Positions 37,418 to 46,995 of a DNA stretch of 54,144 nt are shown one piece after another. Made by a program: the position numbers and the translations under genes. The notes under the pieces were generated by a model. That model ran no database searches. It was not told where the DNA came from and was given only the letters and a program-made list of their open reading frames with translations. The DNA comes from Victivallales bacterium (GTDB lineage: Bacteria; Verrucomicrobiota; Lentisphaeria; Oligosphaerales; Oligosphaeraceae), in assembly GCA_017535315.1 (NCBI GenBank), contig JAFXUD010000079.1, positions 1-54,144 of the forward strand, in the 5' to 3' direction. Every line of letters starts with the position of its first letter. Position 1 is the stretch's first letter.

Positions 37418-39871
37418 TCACTTCTTAATGAAAAGCGGTTCAATCTTGACAAACGTAAGGATGCACTTGCGGTCCTGGTTGCCGTCGCAGGTGAAAACAA
37501 GCGGCATGGTATCCGTCTTTGGGCGGAAGTGGGTAACATGGTAGTGGATGCGCGGGTAGCTGTTGCGCCTCTTCTTGATGTTATCCACCATGTCATACTG
37601 TGAAAGGATCTCGACATCGGAGAGCTGAAGTGCCACGGGGATGGGCCTGGGAGCATACACATTCTTCTTGACATCCTCATAGTCCGCCGTGACAAACTCC
37701 AGTTTATAGGAGCAATTGGGGTCTAGCTGGACGGCGGTAGTTTCCAAAGTAGTTCCAGGCGAGAGCACGGCAACAGTGTCGGCATTGCCGTTGCCACTAA
37801 AGAAGGCCATGGAGGTCTTGCTGAAGCCAGGCAGTTTCTCCACGGTTGCCTCGCCCTTGACACGGTAACTCTTCAGTCCATCGCTAAAGTCGCCATTCGG
37901 CAGATACGGCAGCTCGTATGTAAAGCCATACTGTTTGGATAGCATCTTGGTATTACCGTCGCAGCAGTAGTGGCGGTAGAGTTCCTGCGTCCAGAGGTTG
38001 ACATCCTCGTCCGCATAGTGGCACCCCCAGTAGCCGACGCCGCCGATGCGGCTGCCTGCGGGGGAATTAGCCAGGAGGTACATCTCCAAGTCCATGAAGT
38101 ACTTGAAGTTGACGTTGGTGTGATGTGCGCTGGTGATGTAGGTCGGGTGGTTCATGTTCGAGAAGCAGATAAGCGTCTTGGCGGCAGTACCAGGGAAGAA
38201 GTTCTCGCAGCCATCCACGATACTGTGGATGGAATCTGTGATCATCTTACGGGCCTCCGCTTCCGTCCTGCGTGTACTAAAATAGCATTCAAAGGCAAGC
38301 CCCCCCTTGCCGCCATCCATGTTCAGAAGCTGCTCCAAGACATAGTGATGCACACCTGGATGCCTGGGCCCATGCATGCTTGCAATCCAGTGCGTAATGT
38401 TCTTGTTGTGAACATTCTTTATGCGGCTGGAAATGTCGGCGAAGTTCAGGAGGGCGCCATAGTCATTCCACTCGAACTCGTCCATATCGACGTTGTAGGA
38501 ATCCTTGTCAAGCAGAGCACGACACGTATTGAATTCGTGAAGCGTCTTTTCCGCTTGTTCGAAGGAGTATTCCTGCGTGCGGTTGACATGGTAAGTACTG
38601 GCGAATACCACGCCGAAAAGCTTGCTCTCCGCAAGGCAATCGGCCTTGATGCCGTTGGCTCCAAAGTGTGCGGTGCGCCCAATTGCATGCTTCTTGTGCC
38701 ACTCCCAGTCATACGGGGGCATTGTCGGGAAGGATACCTGAATTGAAACGCCAGCTTCTTTTAGAACCATCGGCACCGCACGCACCTGGAGCGAGCCCTG
38801 CACATCCTCCTCCAAGACGATTCGATGAATGCCGCGCTTCAGTTCGCGCATCGTCTCGTTTCGGTAGGAGCCTTTGGGATAAAGCTCAATCGTGTCATCC
38901 AAGAGGGCGGAGACGATTTTGCCAGCCGTCGTCTCAATGCGGATGAAGCACCAACCATCGGTTGGAAGCACGAACTCGAACTGGCGCTTGCCGTCAACCT
39001 TGACATTCAAAAGCTCCTCGGTGAACCCCTTGCGTGTATGATGGAAGGCAGGAAGCGGTTCTGCGAAGGCAAACTCCTCCTCGCGCTGAGCCAGCGTCTT
39101 GCCGTCCTGGACGGCTCTGATGGCAAGATGATGCTTGCCCGTCTTATAGGGGGAGATGTCCAGCGTCGCCTTGTTCTCCTTGAAGGTCTGTTCAGGCAGC
39201 GGCTTTCCGTCGATTTCCGCCTGAAGGGAAAGCGATGCTCCTGACACAGGGGAAACGACAATGTAAAGGGTGTTCTGTGTCAATGGAATAGCCATCCTGT
39301 TGACAGCGAGGATACCCATGAAGGGCTTGTCCAGCTTCAGGTTGCTGTACGTACCCAAGCGTCCCTTTTCCGTCATGGGCTCCAGGATGAGATTGTAAAG
39401 TCTGCAATGCCCCATGGCCTTATTGAGATAAAAATTGACGTTATAGACGTTCCCAATGGACTCTGGAGCTACGAAGACCTGCTCGAAATGACGCATGCCA
39501 TCGGTGGACAGCGTACCTTTCTCGAACCTGATGCCTGCATCCTTTTCCCATCCGTTTGTTGCAATCACGCACCACAGCTTCTCGTATTCAAGGTTTTCAG
39601 CACTGACATCACAGGCAATGCGGTACTGCTCACCAGGCACAAGAACTAGGCTGAACTGCCGAATGAAAAGAGTCTTCGGGGTCTCAGATGAAAAATCAAA
39701 GCAGGCCCCCGTCTCCGTACGGAGATAGCGCAACCCAGCCTCCTCTCCACTGCTTTTCCAGAACAGCGCTCCGTCTCCCGCAGGATAGGCGAAGTCGCTG
39801 TTCTGGACCACATTCTGCGCAGTAAGGCACAATCCCAGACAGATAATCAAAGAAAGCAGGCTTTTTCTCAT
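37418..39871 (-). CDS. secreted tandem-paralog protein, copy 2
   Basis: 817 residues, signal peptide MRKSLLSLIICLGLCLTAQN, then NSDFAYPAGDGALFWKSSGE. It is closest to the copy at 32221 in the N-terminal third (RQFSLVLVPGEQYRI, APESIGN), and to the other two in the C-terminal quarter (DMVDNIKKRRNSYPRIHYHV), so the copies seem to be mosaics from exchange between neighbours. Ends FIKK. Confidence 0.8.
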   Translation of the reverse strand: MRKSLLSLIICLGLCLTAQNVVQNSDFAYPAGDGALFWKSSGEEAGLRYLRTETGACFDFSSETPKTLFIRQFSLVLVPGEQYRIACDVSAENLEYEKLWCVIATNGWEKDAGIRFEKGTLSTDGMRHFEQVFVAPESIGNVYNVNFYLNKAMGHCRLYNLILEPMTEKGRLGTYSNLKLDKPFMGILAVNRMAIPLTQNTLYIVVSPVSGASLSLQAEIDGKPLPEQTFKENKATLDISPYKTGKHHLAIRAVQDGKTLAQREEEFAFAEPLPAFHHTRKGFTEELLNVKVDGKRQFEFVLPTDGWCFIRIETTAGKIVSALLDDTIELYPKGSYRNETMRELKRGIHRIVLEEDVQGSLQVRAVPMVLKEAGVSIQVSFPTMPPYDWEWHKKHAIGRTAHFGANGIKADCLAESKLFGVVFASTYHVNRTQEYSFEQAEKTLHEFNTCRALLDKDSYNVDMDEFEWNDYGALLNFADISSRIKNVHNKNITHWIASMHGPRHPGVHHYVLEQLLNMDGGKGGLAFECYFSTRRTEAEARKMITDSIHSIVDGCENFFPGTAAKTLICFSNMNHPTYITSAHHTNVNFKYFMDLEMYLLANSPAGSRIGGVGYWGCHYADEDVNLWTQELYRHYCCDGNTKMLSKQYGFTYELPYLPNGDFSDGLKSYRVKGEATVEKLPGFSKTSMAFFSGNGNADTVAVLSPGTTLETTAVQLDPNCSYKLEFVTADYEDVKKNVYAPRPIPVALQLSDVEILSQYDMVDNIKKRRNSYPRIHYHVTHFRPKTDTMPLVFTCDGNQDRKCILTFVKIEPLFIKK

Positions 39872-39901
39872 GGCTGAGTTTCCAAGGGGGTAGCTTTTTA
39901 T

Positions 39902-39987
39902 GGGACAGGAGGGACAGGAGGGACGGGAGCGACAAGGCTAACACCATTTCGCTGTCGCTCCCGTCCCTCCCGTCGCTCCCGTCCCTT
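39902..39987. repeat. 9-bp-phased palindromic array C
   Basis: gggacagga, gggacagga, gggacggga, gcgac, loop aaggctaacaccatttcgct, then gtcgctccc gtccctccc gtcgctccc gtccc. Ten bases after the stop of copy 1. Confidence 0.88.
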
Positions 39988-39997
39988 CTAAAAACAA

Positions 39998-42454
39998 TCA
40001 CTTCTTGACAAAAAGCGGCTCAATCTTGACAAAGGTAAGGATGCACTTGCGGTCCTGATTGCCGTCGCAGGTGAAGACCAGCGGCATGGTGGCCGTCTTT
40101 GGACGAAAGTGGGTGACATGATAGTGGATGCGCGGATAGTCGTTGCGCTTCTTCTTGAGGTTGTCCACCATGTCGTGCTGTGAAAGGATCTCAACATCCG
40201 AAAGTTGAAGTGCCACGGGGATGGGCTTGGGAGCATACAGCTTCTTCTTGACATCCTCATAGTCCGCTGTGACAAACTCCAGCTTGTAGGAACAATTGGG
40301 GTCAAGCTTGACAGCGGTGGTCTCCAATGTAGTCCCAGGCGAGAGCACCGCAACAGCGTCGGCATGGCCGTCGCCGCGGAAGAAGGCCATGGAACTCTTG
40401 CTGAAACCAGACAGCGTCTCGACGGTTGCCTCGCCCTTGACGCGGTAGCCGTTCAAGCCGTCGTTGAAGTCGCCGTTCTGCAGATATGGCAGCTCGTAGG
40501 TGAATCCATACTGCTTGGAAAGCATCTCAGTGTTGCCGTCGCAGCAATAGTGGCGGTAGAGCTCCTGCGTCCAGAGGTTGATGTCTGCATCCGCATAGTG
40601 ACATCCCCAATAGCCGACGCCGCCAATGCGGCTGCCAGCGGGGGAGTTTGCCAGGAGGTACATTTCCAAGTCCATGAAATACTTGAAGTTGACATTGGTG
40701 TTCTGCGCGCTGGTGATGTAGGTCGGGTGGTTCATGTTCGAGAAGCAAAGAAGCGTCTTGGCGGCGGTTCCAGGGAAGAAATTCTCGCAGCCATCCACAA
40801 TGCTGTGGATGGAATCAGTAATCATCTTCCTGGCCTGTTCCTCTGTCCTGCTAGTCCTGTAATAGCACTCAAAGGCAAGGAGCCCCTTGGCACCGCCCAT
40901 GTTCAGGAACTGCTCGATAATATAATGATGTACACCTGGATGTCTGGGGCCATACGGGTCTGCAATCCAGTGCATGATGTACTTGTTGTGGACATTCTCT
41001 ATGCGGCTGGAAATGTCAGCGAAGTTCAGCAGGGCCCCATAGTCATCCCATGAATATTCGTCCATACCGACGTAGTAGGAATCCTTGTCAAGCATTGCAG
41101 GACACGTATTGAACTCCTGAAGCGTCTTTTCTGCTTGTACAGGAGAGTATTCTTGCGCTCGGTTGACATGGTAGCGCCTGCCGAATGTCACGCCGAAGAG
41201 CTTGCTCTCCGCGAGGCAGTCAGCCTTGATGCCGTCGGGTCCGAAGTTTGCGGAACGTCCGACCACATGCTTCTTATGCCACTCCCAGTCATACGGCGGC
41301 AAGGTGGGGAAGGAAACCTGCCTCGACACGCCAGCGTACTTCAGCACCAACGGCACCGCGCGCACCTGGAGCGTGCCCTCCACATCCTCCTGTAGGACAA
41401 TTCGATGAACACCACGCTTCAAGTCGCGCATCGTCTCGTTTCGGTAAGCCCCCTTGGGGTAAAGCTCAATCGTATCATCCAGGAGGGCAGAGACGATTTT
41501 GCCAGCCGTTGTCTCAACGCGGATGAAGCACCAGCCATTTGTGGGAAGCACAAACTCAAACTGGCGCTTGCCGTCGGTCTTGACATTAAGCAGCTCTTCG
41601 GTGAAGCCCTTGCGTGTGTGATGAAAGGCAGGCAGCGGCTCTGCGAAGGCAAACTCCTCCTCGCGCTGCGCCAGCGTCTTGCCGTCCTGGACAGCCTTGA
41701 TGGAAAGGTGGTGTTTGCCCGTCTTGTAGGGCGAGATGTCCAGCGTCGCCTTGTCGTTCTTGAAGGGCTGCTCTGGCAGCGGTTTCCCGTCAATCTCCGT
41801 CTTAAGAGAGATCGGTGCGCCAGGCACAGGGGAGACAGCGATGTCTAGAGTGTTCTGCTCCAATGGAATCGCCATCCTGTTGACGGAAAGGATGCCCATA
41901 AAGGGCTTGGCTAGCTTCAGGCTGCTGCGCGACTCCAAACGGCCCTTTTCCGTCATGGGCTCCAGGGTGACATTGAATACCCTGCAATGTCCCGTGGCCT
42001 TGTTGAGATAGAAGCAAATACTGAAGGAATTATTAACGGACTCGGGAGCTGTGCAGACCTGTTCGAAATGGCGCACGCCATCGGTGGTCAGCGTGCCATT
42101 CTCGAACTTGATGCCGGCATCCCTTTTCCATCCGTAATTTGCAATCACGCACCACATTTTCTCGTAGGCGAGGTTTTCCGCACTGACATCACAGGCGATG
42201 CGGTACTTCTCGCCTGGCACCAACAACAGGCTGTACTGGCGAATGTTAACCGTCTGGGGCGTCTCCGAGGAGAATTCAAAGCAGGCACCCTTCTCTGTAC
42301 TGAGATAGTGAAGCGCATTTTCCTCACCACCTGCACTTTTCCAAAGCAGAGCCCCGTCTCCGACGGAGAAGGAAAAATCGCTGTTCTGGACGATATTCTG
42401 CGCAACCAGGCACAGTCCAAGACAAAAAAGTAAAGAAAACAGGTTTTTTCTCAT
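39998..42454 (-). CDS. secreted tandem-paralog protein, copy 1 (first transcribed)
   Basis: 818 residues; signal peptide MRKNLFSLLFCLGLCLVAQN, then a more diverged mature start (SDFSFSVGDGALLWKSAGGE) with one extra residue. The core (GSRIGGVGYWGCHYADADIN) is the same as in the others. Expression of the four is presumably from upstream of here or from each intergenic stretch; each gene has a taggaaa/tagggaa site. Similar upstream array D separates it from the GDPD gene. Confidence 0.8.
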   Translation of the reverse strand: MRKNLFSLLFCLGLCLVAQNIVQNSDFSFSVGDGALLWKSAGGEENALHYLSTEKGACFEFSSETPQTVNIRQYSLLLVPGEKYRIACDVSAENLAYEKMWCVIANYGWKRDAGIKFENGTLTTDGVRHFEQVCTAPESVNNSFSICFYLNKATGHCRVFNVTLEPMTEKGRLESRSSLKLAKPFMGILSVNRMAIPLEQNTLDIAVSPVPGAPISLKTEIDGKPLPEQPFKNDKATLDISPYKTGKHHLSIKAVQDGKTLAQREEEFAFAEPLPAFHHTRKGFTEELLNVKTDGKRQFEFVLPTNGWCFIRVETTAGKIVSALLDDTIELYPKGAYRNETMRDLKRGVHRIVLQEDVEGTLQVRAVPLVLKYAGVSRQVSFPTLPPYDWEWHKKHVVGRSANFGPDGIKADCLAESKLFGVTFGRRYHVNRAQEYSPVQAEKTLQEFNTCPAMLDKDSYYVGMDEYSWDDYGALLNFADISSRIENVHNKYIMHWIADPYGPRHPGVHHYIIEQFLNMGGAKGLLAFECYYRTSRTEEQARKMITDSIHSIVDGCENFFPGTAAKTLLCFSNMNHPTYITSAQNTNVNFKYFMDLEMYLLANSPAGSRIGGVGYWGCHYADADINLWTQELYRHYCCDGNTEMLSKQYGFTYELPYLQNGDFNDGLNGYRVKGEATVETLSGFSKSSMAFFRGDGHADAVAVLSPGTTLETTAVKLDPNCSYKLEFVTADYEDVKKKLYAPKPIPVALQLSDVEILSQHDMVDNLKKKRNDYPRIHYHVTHFRPKTATMPLVFTCDGNQDRKCILTFVKIEPLFVKK

Positions 42455-42485
42455 GATTGAATTCCCTAGAGGTTTAACTTTTTAT

Positions 42486-42580
42486 GGGACGGGAGCGACG
42501 GAAGAGACGGGAGGGACAGCGCAGAATATACCATGCTGTCGCTCCCGTCACTCCCATCCCTCCTGTCCCTCTTGTTCCTT
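42486..42580. repeat. 9-bp-phased palindromic array D
   Basis: gggacggga gcgacggaa gagacggga gggac, a different loop (agcgcagaatataccatgct), then gtcgctccc gtcactccc atccctcct gtccctctt gttcc. Upstream of copy 1 and downstream of GDPD. The arm pattern is conserved; the loop is not. Confidence 0.85.
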
Positions 42581-42600
42581 TATTATGCTAGCTGGTTTGT

Positions 42601-43335
42601 CTAGTGCCTCAACGCCTTCATCACGGCAGCGGCGCGGTTGCTGGTGATGGAATCGACGCCTGCATCCGCCAATTCCTTGGCGCGGTTTTCGTCATCGATG
42701 GTCCAAACGGCAAAGTAGAAGCCAGCGGCCTTGACCTTGGCGATGAACTCAGCGTTGATGAAGGTAGGCATCCCGTAAATATCGACGCCGTCCGCGTTGC
42801 AGGATTTCAGTTCCGCGATGAGGGCTTCGGCAGTGATGGGATTCTCTTCCTTGTAGGAGGTAAGCCACAGGGTCTTCAGTTCGGGACGCAGCTCCTTGGA
42901 GCGGGCGCAGACCTCCTTGCCGAAGCAAATCATCGTGATACGGTCTTGCGGCACGCCCGATTCATCGATTATTTTCAGCATGGCGGGCACCATTTCCACG
43001 TTGCCGCGCTTGATTTCGATATAGATTTGCATATTTCCCTTCAGGCAGGCAAGCGTCTCCTGCAAGGTGGGAATCTTCTCGCCTTTGTACTGCTCCTTGC
43101 CGTTGCAAAAGTCCCAGGTGCGCAGTTCGTCAAAGGGTGTGGCGGTCACGAGGGCATCGTGCCCTGATGTGCGCTTCGCGTTTTCGTCGTGGCAGCAAAC
43201 CACCACGCCGTCCGAGGTGAAATAGATGTCACACTCAATGCCGTCGGTCAGCCGCTCGGCGGCCAGCTTGAAGGCGGAAACCGTGTTTTCAGGCGCATCA
43301 TACGATTCGCCGCGATGGGAAATGAAGGTCACCAT
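42601..43335 (-). CDS. glycerophosphodiester phosphodiesterase
   Basis: 244 residues. GDPD signature residues are present: H7-R8-G in ISHRGESYDAPENT, E34 and D36 in GIECDIYFTSDG, H49 in VCCHDE, and the later Y-I-E-I-K. It also has the closing F-A-V-W-T-I-D-D and D-G-V-D-I-Y-G blocks of the TIM barrel. No signal peptide, so cytoplasmic; the enzyme hydrolyses glycerophosphodiesters to glycerol-3-phosphate and an alcohol. It ends at a TAG. Lies 45 bases after the GH36 gene and probably shares its transcript. Confidence 0.9.
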   Translation of the reverse strand: MVTFISHRGESYDAPENTVSAFKLAAERLTDGIECDIYFTSDGVVVCCHDENAKRTSGHDALVTATPFDELRTWDFCNGKEQYKGEKIPTLQETLACLKGNMQIYIEIKRGNVEMVPAMLKIIDESGVPQDRITMICFGKEVCARSKELRPELKTLWLTSYKEENPITAEALIAELKSCNADGVDIYGMPTFINAEFIAKVKAAGFYFAVWTIDDENRAKELADAGVDSITSNRAAAVMKALRH

Positions 43336-43380
43336 TTTGTCTTTCCTCTTGTTGTTATGATGTTATATGATAATAAGATA

Positions 43381-45216
43381 TCAAGGTGTTTTGAGCAACA
43401 GCATCTCTGCGCGCCACTTGGCGTGCTGGCTAGTGTATTTCGAAGTGAACTCAAGGCCGTCTAGCTCCAAATCGGAGCCTTCCATATTCTCCCCATTCAC
43501 AGAATAAAGCTTCGACCAATCCAAACCACGTGGATAAATCTTGCGTGTCCCAATCTTCTCGGAGGCAAGATACTGGACAATCAGCACGGGCGTTGTGCCA
43601 AACAGGATTTCCAAGGCCTTGAACGTCGGCGTATCGATGAGACAGAAGCAATCCATCTGATGATGTCTGCGGAACTTCTTGAACAGTGAAACATACTTCT
43701 TCACCAGCTTCCTGTTATCTGCCGAGAGACTATCGAGGTCGCCTGTGAAACCATACTGGCCGCACGCAAAGCTCGCGACCAGCACTGATTCCAAATCCAC
43801 GGCGAAAAACTCCTCCCAGGTCCCTTCGTAGGGTACCACCACCACACTGTTTGTCTTGCCGCCATAGAGTGGCGGAGCGTCCTTCAGTTCACGCAAGGTT
43901 ATCCAGCGCATCAGTTTCGACGGGAGGAAACGCTGCCAGAAACCAATAAACATATCGGTCTGTGTGAAGGGGTTGGAGCTGTCGCTCGGGAAAAAGACGT
44001 CAAAGTGCTTGAGCGCCTCCAAATCTGTGCGCAAGGCGCCGCTGGCGCAACACTCCAGCACCAAGTCTGGATAGGCGGCACGAACCTCGTCCATCAGCTG
44101 ATAGAAGAGCCTGGCGTAGCGGTAATGCGCGGCACCAGAATCGTCTATGCCCAACTGTGCGTTCATGTCGGTCTTGACATACTTCGCCTTGTATTTGTCT
44201 ATCAGCGAGAAGATGGTCTTCTTCTGGTACTGGTAGGCCTCTGGAATCTCCAGCTCGATGCGATAGCAAGAACCTGTCTTCGTAAACCACTCGGGATGTT
44301 CTTTTACCACAGGGGCATTGGGGTTGAACCGTTCGGGTTCCATCCAGAAGCCGAATTCAAGTCCCTTCTTGCGCACCTTGTCGGCAAACTCGCTCATCTT
44401 GCCAAAGAAAGCAGAGTCCGTCTTTTCACGCCAGTCACCAACGCATCCCCAACTGGCATCGCCAGGGCCGAACCAACCCGCATCCACCACAAACACTTCA
44501 CAGCCGATGGACTTGGCGGCGGCGAGTTGACGGTCCAACCGCGCCACATCCAGATTGGAATAGACATCCAGCCAGGTGTTGTACTCAACTGGCAGTTTCT
44601 TGTATTTCAGATTGAGTGCATCTGCCAAGAACCTATGCAGTTCTTCAGGAGCCTCGTCAAAGTTTTCAAAGCGGTGGACAATCACCTCAGGCAACGCCCA
44701 GCTTTCGCCTGGGGCCAGCCTGAAGGCGAGCGTCTCGTCGGAGATGCCCAAATCCACGCGAATGGGCGGCTCGCTGTTACTAAACGGCAGCGGCATTACG
44801 CGGATGCGCCAGTCGCCGACGGGAAGCACGTGGAACGCAATGCCGTTCCGCATACCAAGCATCCTCATGGCAAGATGGGGTGAGTTCCCCTCGGTGGTCC
44901 TACCATTTGCCGTATTCAAGATGATGCCGCGCCCTCCCAACGGCAGCCAGCTCCCCTGATTCTCGTTGCTCCACTTGCTGTACTGCGTGAAGGCCTCATA
45001 GGGGCCAGGGGGCAGAATCACGCTCACAAACGCCTTGTTGAAGACAAGTTCGTCACCCGAAATGTTCTTTATTACGGGCGAGTACAAGGTAATACCATTG
45101 TCAGCCTTTTTCGTGGTCTTGAGGCTGAAAAGCCCCTTCGCCTCGCCATCCAACGAATCCAAAACAACCTGATGCCCGTTGCAAAAGGCAAGCAATCCTA
45201 TCGAGCGTTCTTCCAT
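43381..45216 (-). CDS. GH36 alpha-galactosidase
   Basis: 611 residues from the ATG at 45216 (MEERSIGLLAFCNGHQ), selected for caggag 7 bases upstream; an in-frame start at 45231 lacks it. The N-terminal beta domain is followed by a barrel starting EYNTWLDVYSNLD. Family landmarks: VFVVDAGWFG, then GFWMEPERFNPNAP, nucleophile D350 in YVKTDMNAQ, ECCASGALRTD, and acid/base D412 in FPSDSSNPF. No signal peptide, so it should cleave imported alpha-galactosides. Starts 18 bases downstream of the polysaccharide deacetylase-like gene, so coupled. Confidence 0.92.
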   Translation of the reverse strand: MEERSIGLLAFCNGHQVVLDSLDGEAKGLFSLKTTKKADNGITLYSPVIKNISGDELVFNKAFVSVILPPGPYEAFTQYSKWSNENQGSWLPLGGRGIILNTANGRTTEGNSPHLAMRMLGMRNGIAFHVLPVGDWRIRVMPLPFSNSEPPIRVDLGISDETLAFRLAPGESWALPEVIVHRFENFDEAPEELHRFLADALNLKYKKLPVEYNTWLDVYSNLDVARLDRQLAAAKSIGCEVFVVDAGWFGPGDASWGCVGDWREKTDSAFFGKMSEFADKVRKKGLEFGFWMEPERFNPNAPVVKEHPEWFTKTGSCYRIELEIPEAYQYQKKTIFSLIDKYKAKYVKTDMNAQLGIDDSGAAHYRYARLFYQLMDEVRAAYPDLVLECCASGALRTDLEALKHFDVFFPSDSSNPFTQTDMFIGFWQRFLPSKLMRWITLRELKDAPPLYGGKTNSVVVVPYEGTWEEFFAVDLESVLVASFACGQYGFTGDLDSLSADNRKLVKKYVSLFKKFRRHHQMDCFCLIDTPTFKALEILFGTTPVLIVQYLASEKIGTRKIYPRGLDWSKLYSVNGENMEGSDLELDGLEFTSKYTSQHAKWRAEMLLLKTP

Positions 45217-45234
45217 TGTGGACTCCTGCAAGTA

Positions 45235-46707
45235 TTACTGGTGCAAACTCCCACCCCTGAAGGTCATCGGGGCCTCCTGCTCGTTGATGAGTTCTATCAC
45301 GACAGTGACCGTTTCCTGCGGCACCTCGAAGAAGCCTTCCGTCCCCTTGATGGTTTCCATGCCAAGTTTGCGCCCGCGATTCCAGAAGTAGATATTGACG
45401 CATGGCTTGCCACCCTCGATGTCAAGCTTGAGCGTGTTTTTACCATGCTCGACACCGCCCAGGGGAAGCGTCTGGAAAAGCTTGCCACGCCCCTGGCGCG
45501 AAAAAGTCCCGTTTGCGCAGGTAACGCCCTCGATTCTTTCGAAGCCATCGGGGTTCCCGTCTTCATTCAAGTCAACTGTCAATAAGGGGAAGACATTCTC
45601 CTGGGGATCCGTCTTGGTGAAGTAGAGGAGGCGCGCCCATTCGGACTGCGTCTTGACCATGACGCCTTTCTCCTTGCACCACTTCAGCAGCTCGTCGTGC
45701 AGACGCACATAACCATCTAAGCCATTGGGGAAGGCATTGGTGCGAATATGGCTGGAGGCAATCAGAACCCGATGCGTCGCCACCGCATCCGCCACGGCCT
45801 TCTTCAGTTCCTCCAGGCTTGGCGTGCGCTCCAAATTGATCTGTCCCCACATCATGGCGTAGGCGCAGCGCTCGGGGTTCGGCTCGCAGAAAGTCAGGGC
45901 CGCGCTGTTCTGATAGGTTGCGGCGCTGACATAGCCGAACTCAGCGTATGCGTCCCGCACGTTGTCCGCCTGGACAATGGCCACTCGGCTGCCTGGCTGA
46001 ATCCATGCAGTGGCTGGTGGAAGACCCAGTTTCTTGCGGTGCTCCTGCACCAGGCGCGCCATCTCCTTCAAAGCGCCTAACTCTGCATAGAAGTCAAAGC
46101 TTTTATTGGCCGTCTGGCACTCCACCTCGCCAAGGTCGCCCATGTCAATCGGTTCAGACCAAAAATCCTCCAGAATGAACTCATTTTCACTGCGCCCCAT
46201 CAGGATATAGGCCTTGCCGTTGATGATGACGTGGTTGCTGCCAGGCCAATAAAACTTCTTCACCTCATCGGGCAGATCGATGTGATTGCCCTGAACCTTC
46301 GCCTTGAAGGTGATATGGCGAATGCTTGGCGGAGCATCCTCCCGCATCTTATATTTGCAGTAAACTTTGTTGCCGCGAATATGATCGACCCATGGCTCAT
46401 TGGTGTACTTTTGAGCATCGGGACACGAGAAGAAAAAGGCGCTATGAGCAGGGGTGTGGTCCATCAGCTCATGCCCCTTCGCCGCTTCTTCCTTCAGAAA
46501 CGCCAGCGTCTCCGCATTGAATGCATTGTCTCCTGTGGCGATGAGCGCTAGGCTCATGGGGTAACCATACTTGTCGAAAACCTCTGCCATCGCACGCCAC
46601 TTCGCCAGAGGCTGGTTGTCATCATATCGGAAAGCCACTCCGCCTCTCTTGTCCGCCTGTACCATCGCCGCTCCTGCCAGTAATGCCGCCATAATCAGTT
46701 TTCTCAT
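45235..46707 (-). CDS. secreted polysaccharide deacetylase-like protein
   Basis: 490 residues from the ATG at 46707, after aaggaaattgc; an upstream in-frame start at 46788 is inside a region without a site. Residues 1-18 form a signal peptide (MRKLIMAALLAGAAMVQA). The deacetylase/NodB-like motifs are VAFRYDDNQP (D29, D30) and H79-E-L-M-D-H84-T-P-A-H88, spaced as in metal-dependent carbohydrate esterases. Beyond about 370 a DLNEDGNPDGFE EF-hand-like calcium loop and a beta-rich C-terminal module (binding domain-like) follow. Deacetylation of a glycan outside the cytoplasm is the likely job; the acceptor is unknown. Confidence 0.75.
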   Translation of the reverse strand: MRKLIMAALLAGAAMVQADKRGGVAFRYDDNQPLAKWRAMAEVFDKYGYPMSLALIATGDNAFNAETLAFLKEEAAKGHELMDHTPAHSAFFFSCPDAQKYTNEPWVDHIRGNKVYCKYKMREDAPPSIRHITFKAKVQGNHIDLPDEVKKFYWPGSNHVIINGKAYILMGRSENEFILEDFWSEPIDMGDLGEVECQTANKSFDFYAELGALKEMARLVQEHRKKLGLPPATAWIQPGSRVAIVQADNVRDAYAEFGYVSAATYQNSAALTFCEPNPERCAYAMMWGQINLERTPSLEELKKAVADAVATHRVLIASSHIRTNAFPNGLDGYVRLHDELLKWCKEKGVMVKTQSEWARLLYFTKTDPQENVFPLLTVDLNEDGNPDGFERIEGVTCANGTFSRQGRGKLFQTLPLGGVEHGKNTLKLDIEGGKPCVNIYFWNRGRKLGMETIKGTEGFFEVPQETVTVVIELINEQEAPMTFRGGSLHQ

Positions 46708-46785
46708 GCAATTTCCTTGTTTTAAACCCATTGCGCAATCAACGCCTCGCGTGATTGCGCTCGTCACTACGCAGTTTACCCTAGC

Positions 46786-46995
46786 CACTCAATCACTCAA
46801 TCACTCAATCACTCATTCACTCAATCACTCAATCACTCAATCACTCAATCACTCGATCACTCAATCACTCAATCACTCAATCACTCAATCACTCAATCAC
46901 TCAATCACTCAATCACTCAATCACTCAATCACTCAATCACTCAATCACTAAATCACTAAATCACTAATCACTAATCACTAATCACTAATCACTAG
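46786..46995. repeat. 7/8-bp tandem array (AGTGATT) running into moxR stop
   Basis: About 25 units. On the minus strand, nearest moxR, the unit is 7 bp (AGTGATT, four to five copies), then an 8-bp version with an extra T (AGTGATTT), then 8-bp AGTGATTG about 19 times with one variant (cgatcact). The final codons of moxR (AGT GAT TAG) are the first unit: the repeat supplies both the last residues and the stop. Confidence 0.95.

Noticed and set aside
46571-46951. Long plus-strand open frame with repeated L-N-H-S-I-T-Q-S
   Set aside because: It is the 8-bp tandem array read in frame; 24 bases give an 8-residue repeat. No start signal.
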